A stretch of 64,000 nucleotides of DNA from assembly GCF_016508255.1 (NCBI RefSeq), contig NZ_JADVKT010000001.1, positions 496,001 to 560,000 of the forward strand, given 5' to 3'. The DNA comes from Acinetobacter calcoaceticus (lineage in GTDB: Bacteria; Pseudomonadota; Gammaproteobacteria; Pseudomonadales; Moraxellaceae). The position numbers and the translations under genes are program-made. The notes under the pieces were generated by a model. It saw nothing but the letters and a program-made list of their open reading frames with translations, did no database searches and had not been told where the DNA came from. Positions within the stretch are counted from its first letter, which is position 1. Every line of letters starts with the position of its first letter. This document shows, piece after piece, positions 30,745-39,650 of the stretch.

Positions 30745-30973
30745 TATTACTCAAGTTATGAGTTAAAAATTACTTTATAGCTTTAAAAGCTAAAATTTTA
30801 AAATACTTAAATAAACCCTGCTGAATAAACAAGTTGTTTTTTGATAAATAAGATAAAACTTTCAAAACAAAAATGGATGAGCAACCTTCCAGAAAGCACA
30901 AAAGTTACTCAACACCCATTTCAATACAGCTTAAAACAAACTTTTCTAATTTTATAAATTTTTAAAAAATCTA

Positions 30974-31597
30974 TTAAGTTTCCTTTACATACAAATAAGC
31001 GCTCGCTCTTGATATACCTAAATGTTGAGCAACTGTCTCTACAGCCTTTTTAATTTCTAATAAGCCATTATTCTTTAATTCATGTATTAATTGTTTTCTC
31101 TCATTGAGTTTTAACATACGTGGTGTAGTTGCATGTTTTGAGGCAAATTGATCAATATATTTTCGGATTGCTTCAGTCCCATTTGGTTCCAAGTTTTCAA
31201 TAATGTTATCCGTTTCAATTTTAGTAAAATGCTCTAAAGCGCTTTGCATCCCTCTAAATAGGGTTAAGTCAATATTCATACATAAAGCGGCCACATACTG
31301 GCCCTCTTCATCTTTAATACCAATAGACGTGCTTTTTGCGGGACGCCCATCCGCAAACTGGTTTGCATAGTTTGAAATAAGATTTGGAAATTCTGGAGAC
31401 ATGATTCTCGCCAGCCCTAACTCGGTTGCTGGATCTCCTACTTTTCGGCCAGATAAGTTATTGTGTATGGAAAGTATGGCATGCTCAGGATTTGTTAAGT
31501 CATGGACGACAACTTCACAAAAAGGAGATAGCGTTTCACTTAACCCCTTTGCGATTGTATCTAGCTGTGTGAGTAAATGTTTATCACGATTTCCCAA
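30974..31597 (-). CDS. YheO-like PAS plus HTH transcriptional regulator (DauR type)
   Basis: The start is set by a perfect ribosome site AGGAGG, seven bases before a TTG at 31597, giving 207 residues beginning (M)GNRDKHLLTQLD. The reading frame continues upstream to 31660 but without support. Residues about 10-115 form a YheO-like PAS domain (EVVVHDLTNPEHAILSIHNN, IGIKDEEGQYVAALCMNID). The C-terminal 60 residues are the HTH_22 helix-turn-helix (VAQHLGISRASAYLYVKE). DauR of this architecture represses D-arginine catabolism. Here the gene is divergent from a hydroxyaspartate-dehydratase-like gene, so it most likely senses a related amino acid and controls that operon (inference). Confidence 0.85.
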   Translation of the reverse strand: MGNRDKHLLTQLDTIAKGLSETLSPFCEVVVHDLTNPEHAILSIHNNLSGRKVGDPATELGLARIMSPEFPNLISNYANQFADGRPAKSTSIGIKDEEGQYVAALCMNIDLTLFRGMQSALEHFTKIETDNIIENLEPNGTEAIRKYIDQFASKHATTPRMLKLNERKQLIHELKNNGLLEIKKAVETVAQHLGISRASAYLYVKET

Positions 31598-31853
31598 TTT
31601 ATTTCCTCCTAATGACTTACTTACTATTTCAAACCCTAGAGTAAAGTATGCAAATAGCAATTTAGACTTTTTATCTAATTTTAAACTTAATGTAAATCAA
31701 AATCTTATATCTCATTGTTATCGCATTAGAAAATAAAATTAGACATTTTATCTAAATATATATATTTTATCTAAACAAGGTCAATATATTGTGTATTCCT
31801 TAAGCAATACGAAATCTTGCACCCAAACACATTGAATAGAATTAGGTTTAATT

Positions 31854-32822
31854 ATGAAAAATTTAACCCTTCCCACTTATGAAGATGTCGCAGCCGCTGC
31901 TGAACGCATAAAAGAGTTTGTAAATAAAACCCCTGTTTTAACTTCACGTACTGTTAACAATGAATTTGGAGCAGAAGTATTCTTTAAATGTGAAAATTTT
32001 CAGCGTGTTGGCGCTTTCAAATTTCGTGGTGCAATGAATGCACTTTTACAATTTAGTGAAGCTCAAAAAAAAGCGGGTGTGGTCACTTTCTCTTCGGGAA
32101 ATCATGCGCAATCTATTGCGCTGTCATCAAAGATTCTTGGTATTCCAGCCATAATCGTTATGCCGCAAGATGCACCTGCCGCAAAAATGGCAGCAACGCG
32201 TGAATACGGCGCCGCTATTGTTGAATACGACCGTTATACAGAAAGTCGGGAACAAATTGGAAAAGAAATAGCTGAAAAAAATGGCCTGACACTCATTCCA
32301 TCTTATGACCATCCTCATGTAATTGCAGGTCAAGGAACGGTTGCCAAAGAGCTATTTGAAGAAGTAGGTGAATTAGATTACCTGTTTGTATGTTTAGGGG
32401 GCGGTGGTTTATTGGCAGGTTCTGCCCTGTCTGCTCGCCAGCTCTCTCCGAACTGTAAAATATATGGTGTTGAACCTGCCCTAGGAAATGATGGACAAAT
32501 GTCTTTTAGAAAAGGAGAAATTGTTCAGATTGATATACCTAAAACAATTGCCGATGGTGCTCAACTTCAAAGTGTAGGCAAATTAACATTTCCTATTATT
32601 CAGAAGAATGTAGATGACATTTTGACAGTAGAAGACGAAGAACTCATTAGCTGTATGAAGTTCTTTGCTGAAAGAATGAAAATGGTGGTTGAACCGACAG
32701 GATGTCTCGGATTTGCTGCTGCACGTAATTTAAAGCATGAGTTAAAAGGCAAACGTATAGGCATCATTATTAGTGGTGGCAATGTCGATATTTCTAAATA
32801 TGTAGAGTTTTTATCTGCTTAA
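31854..32822 (+). CDS. PLP-dependent threonine/serine dehydratase family; probable threo-3-hydroxyaspartate ammonia-lyase
   Basis: A 322-residue fold-type II PLP enzyme without a regulatory ACT domain. The PLP lysine is in GAFKFRGAMNAL, the Asn loop in SSGNHAQSIALSS, and the phosphate-binding glycine loop in GGGGLLAGSALSA. Length and these loops match the serine racemase/3-hydroxyaspartate dehydratase branch (Sry1, BhcB) better than the longer biosynthetic IlvA. Predicted reaction: 3-hydroxyaspartate to ammonia and oxaloacetate through iminosuccinate. The next gene is a reductase of the family that includes the iminosuccinate reductase BhcD, which supports this reading. Alternatives are serine racemase or an EutB-like enzyme of hydroxyectoine use. 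Confidence 0.8.
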   Translation: MKNLTLPTYEDVAAAAERIKEFVNKTPVLTSRTVNNEFGAEVFFKCENFQRVGAFKFRGAMNALLQFSEAQKKAGVVTFSSGNHAQSIALSSKILGIPAIIVMPQDAPAAKMAATREYGAAIVEYDRYTESREQIGKEIAEKNGLTLIPSYDHPHVIAGQGTVAKELFEEVGELDYLFVCLGGGGLLAGSALSARQLSPNCKIYGVEPALGNDGQMSFRKGEIVQIDIPKTIADGAQLQSVGKLTFPIIQKNVDDILTVEDEELISCMKFFAERMKMVVEPTGCLGFAAARNLKHELKGKRIGIIISGGNVDISKYVEFLSA

Positions 32823-32935
32823 TAAAAGTTAGTGCCTATCTATGAGTTCAGTTAATACGTCATAGATAGGCATTACATGCTACTCGTCTCTCGACGTGTT
32901 CGTGTCTTAATTTAAATAAACTTTTGGAGATGGTG

Positions 32936-33847
32936 ATGAGATTTATTTCTGAGTCTGAATCTTCTGCTCTTATCAATCATGAACTCGCTTATGATGCAAT
33001 TTACCAAGCTTTAATTGCTGCAACTCAACCAGATACTAAAAGTTTTCCTGTGGTTCATGGTCAAGCATCTGATACAAAAAATACGTTTAGTGTTAAATCA
33101 TCTGCTACTCAGCACTTAGCTGGTCTTAAAGTCGGTTCTTTTTGGGAAGATAATCCTAAACATGGTTTACCTCGGCATAACGCACTCATTTTATTATTTA
33201 ATCAAGCCAATGGAAAAATGGCGGCAGCTATCGAAGCAGGCAAAGTTAATGCATTTCGTACAGCAGCTTCTAATGCTGTTGCTACCCATATATTGGCAAG
33301 AAAAGATTCAAAAATATTAGCCATATTTGGTACAGGAAATCAGGCCAAATATGAGTGTGAGGCTTTAGTAAGAATTAGAAATCTCGAACAAATTTTGATA
33401 GTGGGACGCAACCAAAGTAAAGCTGAACAAATGGCAGAAGACCTCAAACCATTAGGGGTTAAGCTTCAAATTATGAGTGCAAAAGAAGCCTGTGAACACG
33501 CTGATATTATTGTGACCGCAACCTCCTCCCACACTCCGCTTTTTAAAGCGGAATGGGTCAAAGCTGGCACTCATATTTCATCTATGGGTTCAGATAAACA
33601 AGGCAAGCAAGAACTTCCACCAAAGTTATTTTCACATAGCGGTTTATTTTGTGACCTGAATGTCCAATCTAAACTCATTGGTGAGTTTCAACATGCACCT
33701 GAGTCTGCAACTTTAATCAATATAGGTGATGTGCTTCTAGCAAACGCTCAAGGTAGACAGTCTCAGGAACAAATCACAGTTTATGATAGTTCAGGGTTAT
33801 CGATCCAAGATTTATATATCGCCCAAAAAATTTTAGAAATTTCTTAA
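32936..33847 (+). CDS. Ornithine cyclodeaminase/mu-crystallin family; possible iminosuccinate reductase
   Basis: The ATG at 32936 is six bases after GGAG and gives 303 residues. The fold is that of ornithine cyclodeaminase and mu-crystallin: an N-terminal substrate domain (GLKVGSFWEDNPKHGLPRHNALILLF, RTAASNAVATHILA) and a Rossmann NAD(P) domain with the glycine motif AIFGTGNQAKYE, ending in VYDSSGLSIQDLYIA. Family members include L-alanine dehydrogenase, pyrroline-2-carboxylate reductase, EutC and the iminosuccinate reductase BhcD. Because it follows the hydroxyaspartate-type dehydratase by 110 bases, reduction of iminosuccinate to aspartate is the most economical guess. Confidence 0.78.
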   Translation: MRFISESESSALINHELAYDAIYQALIAATQPDTKSFPVVHGQASDTKNTFSVKSSATQHLAGLKVGSFWEDNPKHGLPRHNALILLFNQANGKMAAAIEAGKVNAFRTAASNAVATHILARKDSKILAIFGTGNQAKYECEALVRIRNLEQILIVGRNQSKAEQMAEDLKPLGVKLQIMSAKEACEHADIIVTATSSHTPLFKAEWVKAGTHISSMGSDKQGKQELPPKLFSHSGLFCDLNVQSKLIGEFQHAPESATLINIGDVLLANAQGRQSQEQITVYDSSGLSIQDLYIAQKILEIS

Positions 33848-33944
33848 TATTTATTAATTAACTGCATCATTCAGGTTGATGCAGTTAAATTAAAAACGTG
33901 TTTATTTTTATGCCACTTTACCAAACTCTTTTTTCAAACATAAA

Positions 33945-34559
33945 TTAATCTTGAGTAAAAACTTTAGCAAAAGACGCGATATATTGCTCAGCCTTAGCAT
34001 CATAATTTTGAAAACCCGCATCAAATACCCATTTTTCAATTTCAGATTTTTTGACTAATTTTTGCAAATAAAGCTGATGATGTTTGTCTAATTCTTCTCT
34101 TAAACTTCTTAGCATCAGTTCATTTAAACCAGTGGGAGGATTCAGACCTGTATCTAAAAGACTCGGTGCAAATGCCACACTTTTGAGCTCCAATTGATGC
34201 GCTGTTCTTACAACACTTTTTATCGCAGTCTCGATTCGCTCTAACGTGAAATCTTCTGGCGCTCCCATGCCTATAAGCAGAACTTTAGTTGCCTGTATGG
34301 TTGAAGGCGTTTGATTTATTAAAAGAGAGTCATTGAGTTTCGCACTAAACCAGTTATTTTTCCGTATTTCACATAGTCTGCCATTTAGAGCATCATTTAA
34401 ATGTGCCAACCCGCCCGAAAAAGAACTTTTATTCATTTCATGTTCAAAAATACAAGCACAGGAAAGCTCAACCTCGGCCGTGGTACAGTCCCAAGTCACG
34501 ATTTCAATGTTTAAATTTTGATAGTGACCAATTTTAGTTTGCATCAGATCTGTGTTCAT
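33945..34559 (-). CDS. Free-standing leucyl-aminopeptidase (M17) N-terminal-type domain protein
   Basis: A 204-residue protein matching only the N-terminal, macro-domain-like half of leucyl aminopeptidases: HLNDALNGRLCEIRK, then TKVLLIGMGAPEDFTLERIETAIKSVVRTAHQLELKSVAFAP. The zinc-binding catalytic half (with the NTDAEGRL signature) is absent and no remnant of it follows the stop. It therefore cannot be a peptidase of this type by itself and may bind a ligand or partner. There is no signal peptide. Its ATG lies three bases after the porin stop, so it is the last gene of a minus-strand operon with an alginate-export-type porin. Confidence 0.7.
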   Translation of the reverse strand: MNTDLMQTKIGHYQNLNIEIVTWDCTTAEVELSCACIFEHEMNKSSFSGGLAHLNDALNGRLCEIRKNNWFSAKLNDSLLINQTPSTIQATKVLLIGMGAPEDFTLERIETAIKSVVRTAHQLELKSVAFAPSLLDTGLNPPTGLNELMLRSLREELDKHHQLYLQKLVKKSEIEKWVFDAGFQNYDAKAEQYIASFAKVFTQD

Positions 34560-34562
34560 ATT

Positions 34563-36023
34563 TTACCACCCATATTTAAGTTCAAGTCCTAGATAATTTG
34601 CATCCTTCCCACCAGCCCTCTTAATGGTATCTCCAACCTCAAAGTGAACCCCTTCGGCAGCCACAGACAGATTCGAATTTATTTTTTGGTCTGCTCTAAG
34701 TTGAATATATGCACCCGTCCAGCTTGAACCTTGCCCTGCTGTGTTCGCCATGCTGTTATTGCCTTGGAAATAAACTGCATCATTGGTGGTTTCACGCCAC
34801 TGAAGACCGATTGCACTTAATAGGGTGAGTTTATCTGAAGGCTTAAGTGTCAGAGAGGTTTTTATATGAATAATATTGCTGTAGCCACTGTAACCCGCCA
34901 AAGTAAAATATGACCCGTTTGCAAAGAGCTGGTTAAAGGTATTGAGTTGATTATCATTGGCGTTTTTATCGCCTGTGGCAATATCAAACTGGACACCTAA
35001 ACGCGGAGACCATGACTGTTCAGCAAAAGTGTATCCTGTAATGCTACTAAGCCCCCATGCCTGAATAGATTGCGCTCCAATCCTTCCATGCTGAAGCATC
35101 CCCTCAACATCCCAGTCAATATTATTCTTTTTACCCATATGACGAAAATCGTATAAGTCTCGAACTTCATTACCCTTCACGCTTGGAAATGAAGCATTAT
35201 CCCGTTCATAACGCGAGTAGTAACCCGATAACTCACCTCCCCACACATTTTGCTTATCTACGCGAAAACCGCTAAAACTTAAATTGCTTTTTGAGTGGTC
35301 ATTAAAAGTTGAATCTTTTTCAATCTGAACAGGTCTTGTGAGATAACCTAAAACTCTCCATTCACCATATTCATAACCCGACCAGATTCCATCAAAAGCT
35401 TGCCGCACATTCGGACCTTCGCGATTTGAAATAAAACGCTGTAAGTCAAAAGCCATCTCTTGGCGGCCTACCCTAAATTTAAAAGTTCCATTATTTAGAG
35501 GACTTACCCACGCAATAAAAGCTTGTTCTACATCTAGTCTATTTTGATCTGTACTACTAATATTCTTTTTATCAAACGCGCGTGCATCACTTAGCTGAGT
35601 AAATAATTGTAAATGATCGCCAATACGTGCATCGGCATGAACTTGTAGCCGTTGAATTAAATAGCTGTCTGCTGGATTATTTCCACTGCCAAATCTCGCA
35701 TTATTATTGATTTCAAAACGTTCACGAATATTTGCCCCTAATGACAAATAATTATGATCCCCAAAAGGAATATATTTAAAATCATCCCCTATTTTCTTTG
35801 GTACACACGGATTTTTTAAAACATCCCAATTTTCTTGCCAACGATTCGTTGAAATCTTTGGACGAGTTGGACATGCATTTGTATTTGAAACTTCTTTTTC
35901 TGCATGAGCAAATTCATAAAAAAATAAACTACCCGTCATTAATAAACTCATTTTAATTATTTTAAGGTAAGTTTCTGAGCACTTAATTCGATATTTTCTA
36001 TCAACAGAAATATGCTGGGCCAT
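34563..36023 (-). CDS. Alginate-export (AlgE-like) family outer-membrane protein
   Basis: A 486-residue outer-membrane barrel. A signal-like segment (MSLLMTGSLFFYEFAHA) ends near residue 41 from the first ATG; the ATG at 35951 would give a shorter n-region. The mature sequence carries the family pattern: LGANIRERFEINNN, LIQRLQVHADARIGDHLQLFTQLSDAR, FRVGRQEMAFDLQRFISNREGPNVRQAFDG, ending in an aromatic residue (LELKYGW). In Pseudomonas AlgE exports alginate, but many homologues outside alginate clusters act as general or catabolic porins. No alginate genes are present here, so the substrate is open. Confidence 0.82.
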   Translation of the reverse strand: MAQHISVDRKYRIKCSETYLKIIKMSLLMTGSLFFYEFAHAEKEVSNTNACPTRPKISTNRWQENWDVLKNPCVPKKIGDDFKYIPFGDHNYLSLGANIRERFEINNNARFGSGNNPADSYLIQRLQVHADARIGDHLQLFTQLSDARAFDKKNISSTDQNRLDVEQAFIAWVSPLNNGTFKFRVGRQEMAFDLQRFISNREGPNVRQAFDGIWSGYEYGEWRVLGYLTRPVQIEKDSTFNDHSKSNLSFSGFRVDKQNVWGGELSGYYSRYERDNASFPSVKGNEVRDLYDFRHMGKKNNIDWDVEGMLQHGRIGAQSIQAWGLSSITGYTFAEQSWSPRLGVQFDIATGDKNANDNQLNTFNQLFANGSYFTLAGYSGYSNIIHIKTSLTLKPSDKLTLLSAIGLQWRETTNDAVYFQGNNSMANTAGQGSSWTGAYIQLRADQKINSNLSVAAEGVHFEVGDTIKRAGGKDANYLGLELKYGW

Positions 36024-36132
36024 ATTGGTATCCGTGGTAATAAGTAGGTCATTGCAGAGACTTAGTCTTTTACACTCACATTGCCCCTAGACAATATGAG
36101 TGTTGGTTTCTATCAATAATTAAGGCAATAAA

Positions 36133-37047
36133 TTACTTTATAGATGCATGAATTTCGGCAATATAACCACCAGGGAACTGTACCATCGCTGCCTCACGTC
36201 CCTCTGATTTATAGGCATTGACCAGAACTGTCGCACCAGCTTTTGTCGCTTTATCTAAAGTGTCGGATAAGTTTTTGACTTCATAACCCGTCATATCGTG
36301 CCCATATGGATAAGGAAGATGTCCATCAGTTACGAAAACAGCCATTTTGCCGAAATCAGATTCAATGCGAATACGTCTATAAGTTTCATTTGGACGTCCA
36401 ATTTCCACACCAGCCGCCTTCGGATTATCTGAAACTACTTTGCCATGAGAGAAATTGACGAACTTTTTAACAAAAGAGTCAGCACTCTGTTTTGAAATAT
36501 AAATACGATTTTCTGGAACAGTTTCTAATTTGTTATAGCTAGGTTTAGTGGTGTGCCAATAAAGCTGCATATTCACGCCACCTGGCCACTGGATGACCGC
36601 ATCACGCCCGATCGGATCAGGAAATGCATCAACAATCACATCTGCACCGTTGGCTTTAGCAGACTGTATGGCTGCATCCATATCTTTCACTAAGTAACCT
36701 GTTCTTTCCAAACCAAAAGGATATGGAATTGGGGTTTTAAAACCAAATACAGACACTGTGCCAACTGGGGTCAATACAAGCTGAGACATGGTCTGGCTTG
36801 GGGTTGGAGTCACCTGAAAAACACCTTGTTTTGATTTGGTGCCCCCAAATGTTGCGACCAAGCTATCGGTAAATTTATCAAAGTCTTCGGGGTTAACATA
36901 CACATGTGTTGTATCGTATTGAGCAGCTACACCCGGTGCTTCAGTTTTTATACTCGTTGTTGTTTTGGCTAAAACTTGAGGAACAAAGGCAACATTGGTG
37001 CCCACTAACATTGTGCTTAAAAGTAAAGCTGATAATGATTTACGCAT
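36133..37047 (-). CDS. Exported double-VOC (glyoxalase/bleomycin resistance fold) protein
   Basis: A 304-residue protein with a Sec signal (MRKSLSALLLSTMLVGTNVAFVPQVLA). Two VOC modules follow, at about residues 45-165 and 175-304. Each ends in a similar sequence: GRDAVIQWPGGVNMQLYWH in the first and GREAAMVQFPGGYIAEIHA in the second. This shows an internal duplication. VOC proteins are normally cytoplasmic; an exported one is unusual. The metal ligands cannot be assigned with certainty. An AGGAG lies upstream of the start. It sits between DoxX and a porin gene in what looks like one operon. Confidence 0.8.
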   Translation of the reverse strand: MRKSLSALLLSTMLVGTNVAFVPQVLAKTTTSIKTEAPGVAAQYDTTHVYVNPEDFDKFTDSLVATFGGTKSKQGVFQVTPTPSQTMSQLVLTPVGTVSVFGFKTPIPYPFGLERTGYLVKDMDAAIQSAKANGADVIVDAFPDPIGRDAVIQWPGGVNMQLYWHTTKPSYNKLETVPENRIYISKQSADSFVKKFVNFSHGKVVSDNPKAAGVEIGRPNETYRRIRIESDFGKMAVFVTDGHLPYPYGHDMTGYEVKNLSDTLDKATKAGATVLVNAYKSEGREAAMVQFPGGYIAEIHASIK

Positions 37048-37085
37048 AAAACGCTCCTGTTTAAATTGGATGCTATCGCTTATTG

Positions 37086-37511
37086 TTACTTCGTTTGTTG
37101 ATTAGAAAGGATGGTCACAATAACTAGAGCAGCGATGAGACCAAGGTGTTCAAAGAAGCTATTAAACGTGCTGAAAAATGTTGGGCCTGTATGATTCCAA
37201 AAATCGTTTGCAACAAGCATCGCCACGGCAGTCAGACAGCCCAATGCGCCCGCGCCTAACCACATAAAGCGATTAAAAATCACAGAAAATGAACCTGCAA
37301 TTTCAATAAAAATCGCTGTAGCAGCCCAAAGCCAAGCAGGTTGTAAACCAAAGCTCGCTTGTTCCGCTACAGCCATAGGAAACGCTATTAACTTGTTAAT
37401 ACCACCCACTAAATAGGCCGAAACTAAAGCAAGTCTTAAAACTGGCAGTAACCAAGGAGTTGATAAAATTCGTCTTACCCACTGCGGGTTATTATTGATT
37501 AAGTAGCTCAT
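37086..37511 (-). CDS. DoxX family membrane protein
   Basis: A 141-residue protein with four hydrophobic helices and the DoxX-type opening LLPVLRLALVSAYLVGGINKLIAF, then a central IEIAGSFSVIF segment. DoxX/DoxD-like proteins are small inner-membrane proteins implicated in redox or sulfur chemistry, with no single proven role. It is the first gene of the minus-strand set DoxX, double VOC, porin, M17-type domain. It is divergent from a LysR gene 355 bases away, a layout suggesting LysR control of the set. Confidence 0.78.
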   Translation of the reverse strand: MSYLINNNPQWVRRILSTPWLLPVLRLALVSAYLVGGINKLIAFPMAVAEQASFGLQPAWLWAATAIFIEIAGSFSVIFNRFMWLGAGALGCLTAVAMLVANDFWNHTGPTFFSTFNSFFEHLGLIAALVIVTILSNQQTK

Positions 37512-37866
37512 CTATTTATCTCAACTATATTCAATATTTTTAATACTTGAACGTCTGGTTACTTGAGCATTAATAAAATTGAAAATTAAATATAAACCTA
37601 CAACTTAAAAACAAGTACAAATAGTTACTTTTAAATCTTTAAATTTTAAAATTATTATTTTAAATGAAATATTTTTAATAATTATCTCTTTTATTAATCA
37701 TTAAGCACACCTACCGAAGAAGACTGCTTATATGAAATCAAAAATAAACGTAAATCACTAGATCCCTATTTAAATACAAACTGTATTCTCTAAGGATACA
37801 ATGATTGCTTAACTAAAAAATCCTAATATAGTTTAGCAAAACACCAATTTGCCTCGTTAAAGTTCA
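37512..37866. promoter_or_regulatory. Divergent control region between the DoxX operon and the LysR gene
   Basis: About 355 very AT-rich bases without a gene. Divergent placement of a LysR gene and the operon it probably controls means the operator should lie here. No unique inverted repeat can be singled out because the composition is too biased. Confidence 0.5.
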
Positions 37867-38724
37867 ATGGATAAACTAGACTGTATTAATACTTTCATCA
37901 GTGTTGTAGAAAATGGAAATTTTAGTAATGCGTCTCGAAATTTAGGTATTACTAGAGATCAAGTCTCAAAAAGAATATTCCATTTAGAAAGCCTATTTAG
38001 TACCTCTTTATTTGTTAGAAACACAAGAAAAATGGATCTAACTCTCTCAGGTGAAAAGTTTTATCAACGATGCAAAGTGATTACCAAAGAACTAGAGTTG
38101 GCTGCTAATGATTTCATGTATGATCAAAAATACCCCGAAGGTATCTTAAAAATTAATGTGCCGCATGTTTTTATCCAAATGGGTTTTTCAGATATTATTT
38201 CCAATTTTTTAATACAATATCCAAATATAGAAATTGAACTTATATTTTCGGACAATTTGAGCGATATTAATGAACATAAATTTGATTTAATTCTAAAAAT
38301 CAAAGAGGACATCAAAGAAGATCACTTTTTTATTTTAAATGCATGTAAAATAAATTTCTATGCAACAACCAAATACTTAGAAAAACATGGCAAACCCAAA
38401 AATCCAGAAGATCTAAAAAAACATAATATTTTATTATATTCAAAAGAAGATTTAAGAAACAATTTGATTAAATCAACACCGCAGTTAATCTGCAACAACA
38501 TCGATATACTTTTAGATTTCTGTAAAAACAATCAAGGTATTTTATTTGCACCTGATTTTTTAGTAAAAAAATATGAAGAGAGTCACACTATTGTCAATTG
38601 TTCAGATAATCTGTTTTCTTCTCAAGTTTATTTTTACGCTACTACACCTTACAACGAAAAAATTCCAAAAAAGGTACAGCTTTTTTTAAACTCACTAAAA
38701 GAAAATTTCTCGAACTATCATTAA
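37867..38724 (+). CDS. LysR family transcriptional regulator
   Basis: A 285-residue regulator. The N-terminal winged helix-turn-helix is typical: MDKLDCINTFISVVENGNFSNASRNLGITRDQVSKRIFHLES, then a ligand-binding domain. It belongs to the group whose members start MDKLxxxxxFxxVVE (DmlR/PecT-like). The gene is Lys/Asn/Ile-rich and more AT-rich than average, suggesting acquisition. It is divergent from the DoxX operon, the likely target. Confidence 0.88.
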   Translation: MDKLDCINTFISVVENGNFSNASRNLGITRDQVSKRIFHLESLFSTSLFVRNTRKMDLTLSGEKFYQRCKVITKELELAANDFMYDQKYPEGILKINVPHVFIQMGFSDIISNFLIQYPNIEIELIFSDNLSDINEHKFDLILKIKEDIKEDHFFILNACKINFYATTKYLEKHGKPKNPEDLKKHNILLYSKEDLRNNLIKSTPQLICNNIDILLDFCKNNQGILFAPDFLVKKYEESHTIVNCSDNLFSSQVYFYATTPYNEKIPKKVQLFLNSLKENFSNYH

Positions 38725-38799
38725 AGGCGCTCAATGAAAGAGCACCATATATACAATGATACTAAAATTGATCTCATTAATGAGTTTCTATAAAGCGAT

Positions 38800-38836
38800 A
38801 AAAAGGCCCTAAATTAGTATAATTTAGGGCCTTTTT
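38800..38836. terminator. Bidirectional terminator between the LysR and TetR genes
   Basis: GGCCCTAAATTA pairs with TAATTTAGGGCC around GTA, with A-runs before and five T after: a very strong symmetrical hairpin between convergent genes. Confidence 0.92.
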
Positions 38837-38869
38837 AAATCATATAACCCATTAAATATAATGTAGTTT

Positions 38870-39433
38870 TTATGAATTGCAAGTTAACCCTATCAAAAAA
38901 CAATCTAGCATCCTTTCCCTCTCGTCAGGCTTATTCGAATCTAAAAGCTGAATAATTGCGCCTTCAATCATATATACAAATAGTTTGGCATCTTGAAAGG
39001 AAGCATTTGTTTTTAGCAATCTAAGCTGACTATAGATTTCATTGGTGAGCCACGTTCGATACCTCACAGCGGTTGTATAGGCTTTTGGATAGGTCAGTTT
39101 CGTTTCAAAAATTGCCTTAAATAATAAGTAATACAGCCCTTCTAAATCGGTGTGTAAGAAATAGAGTTGCTTCAGTTTATCCATTACGCTCGTATGATTG
39201 AGGTTCTCAGCAATTGAAATTACCTTTTCTTTCAATCGCTCTTTTTGCACGATCAAACAGATTTCAATAAACCGCTCTTTAGAGTGAAAGTAGTTATAAA
39301 ACGTCATTTTTGCCACTGCTGTTTCTCTCATAATTCTGTCGATTCCAACGGTATGAAATCCGTGATGGTGAAACAAATGAATTGATGTATTAACAACTTC
39401 TATGGCACGCGTTGGGAGAATTAAATTTGGCAT
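38870..39433 (-). CDS. TetR family transcriptional regulator
   Basis: The ATG at 39433, after AAGGG, gives 187 residues. The reading frame extends 40 codons upstream but that part looks untranslated. The N-terminal helix-turn-helix is clear: ATRAIEVVNTSIHLF-like helix, HGFHTVGIDRIMRETAVAKMTFYNYFHSKERF. The C-terminal ligand domain is all-helical and undefined. The target is unknown: neighbours are a convergent LysR gene and, upstream, the structured gene-free region. Confidence 0.85.
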   Translation of the reverse strand: MPNLILPTRAIEVVNTSIHLFHHHGFHTVGIDRIMRETAVAKMTFYNYFHSKERFIEICLIVQKERLKEKVISIAENLNHTSVMDKLKQLYFLHTDLEGLYYLLFKAIFETKLTYPKAYTTAVRYRTWLTNEIYSQLRLLKTNASFQDAKLFVYMIEGAIIQLLDSNKPDERERMLDCFLIGLTCNS

Positions 39434-39650
39434 AGTTTTACCCTTATAAGTTAAATTTTTGTTGTATGTAAAAGAGATATAAAAAGCCTGTACCTTTTCT
39501 GGGAGAAAAAAGGCACAGCAAAGCCTATAAAGACTGTGCTTGGCACATCTCAAGTTTTATTGTTGATGCTAAGTTTTTGAGCCGTAATGACTTAAGGCCT
39601 GAAAACCCTAAAGGTTATCAAGCTGTTCAAAGATGATTTAAGTTGTGTCG

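Noticed and set aside
31854..33847. Hydroxyectoine utilisation genes eutB and eutC
   Set aside because: Family membership allows it, but eutD, eutE, an ectoine transporter and the EnuR regulator are all absent; the DauR-like regulator fits amino-acid use better. Kept as an alternative in the feature text.
39434..39553. A 40-residue N-terminal extension of the TetR regulator
   Set aside because: The region is Cys/Phe-rich unlike the family, and AAGGG precedes the ATG at 39433.
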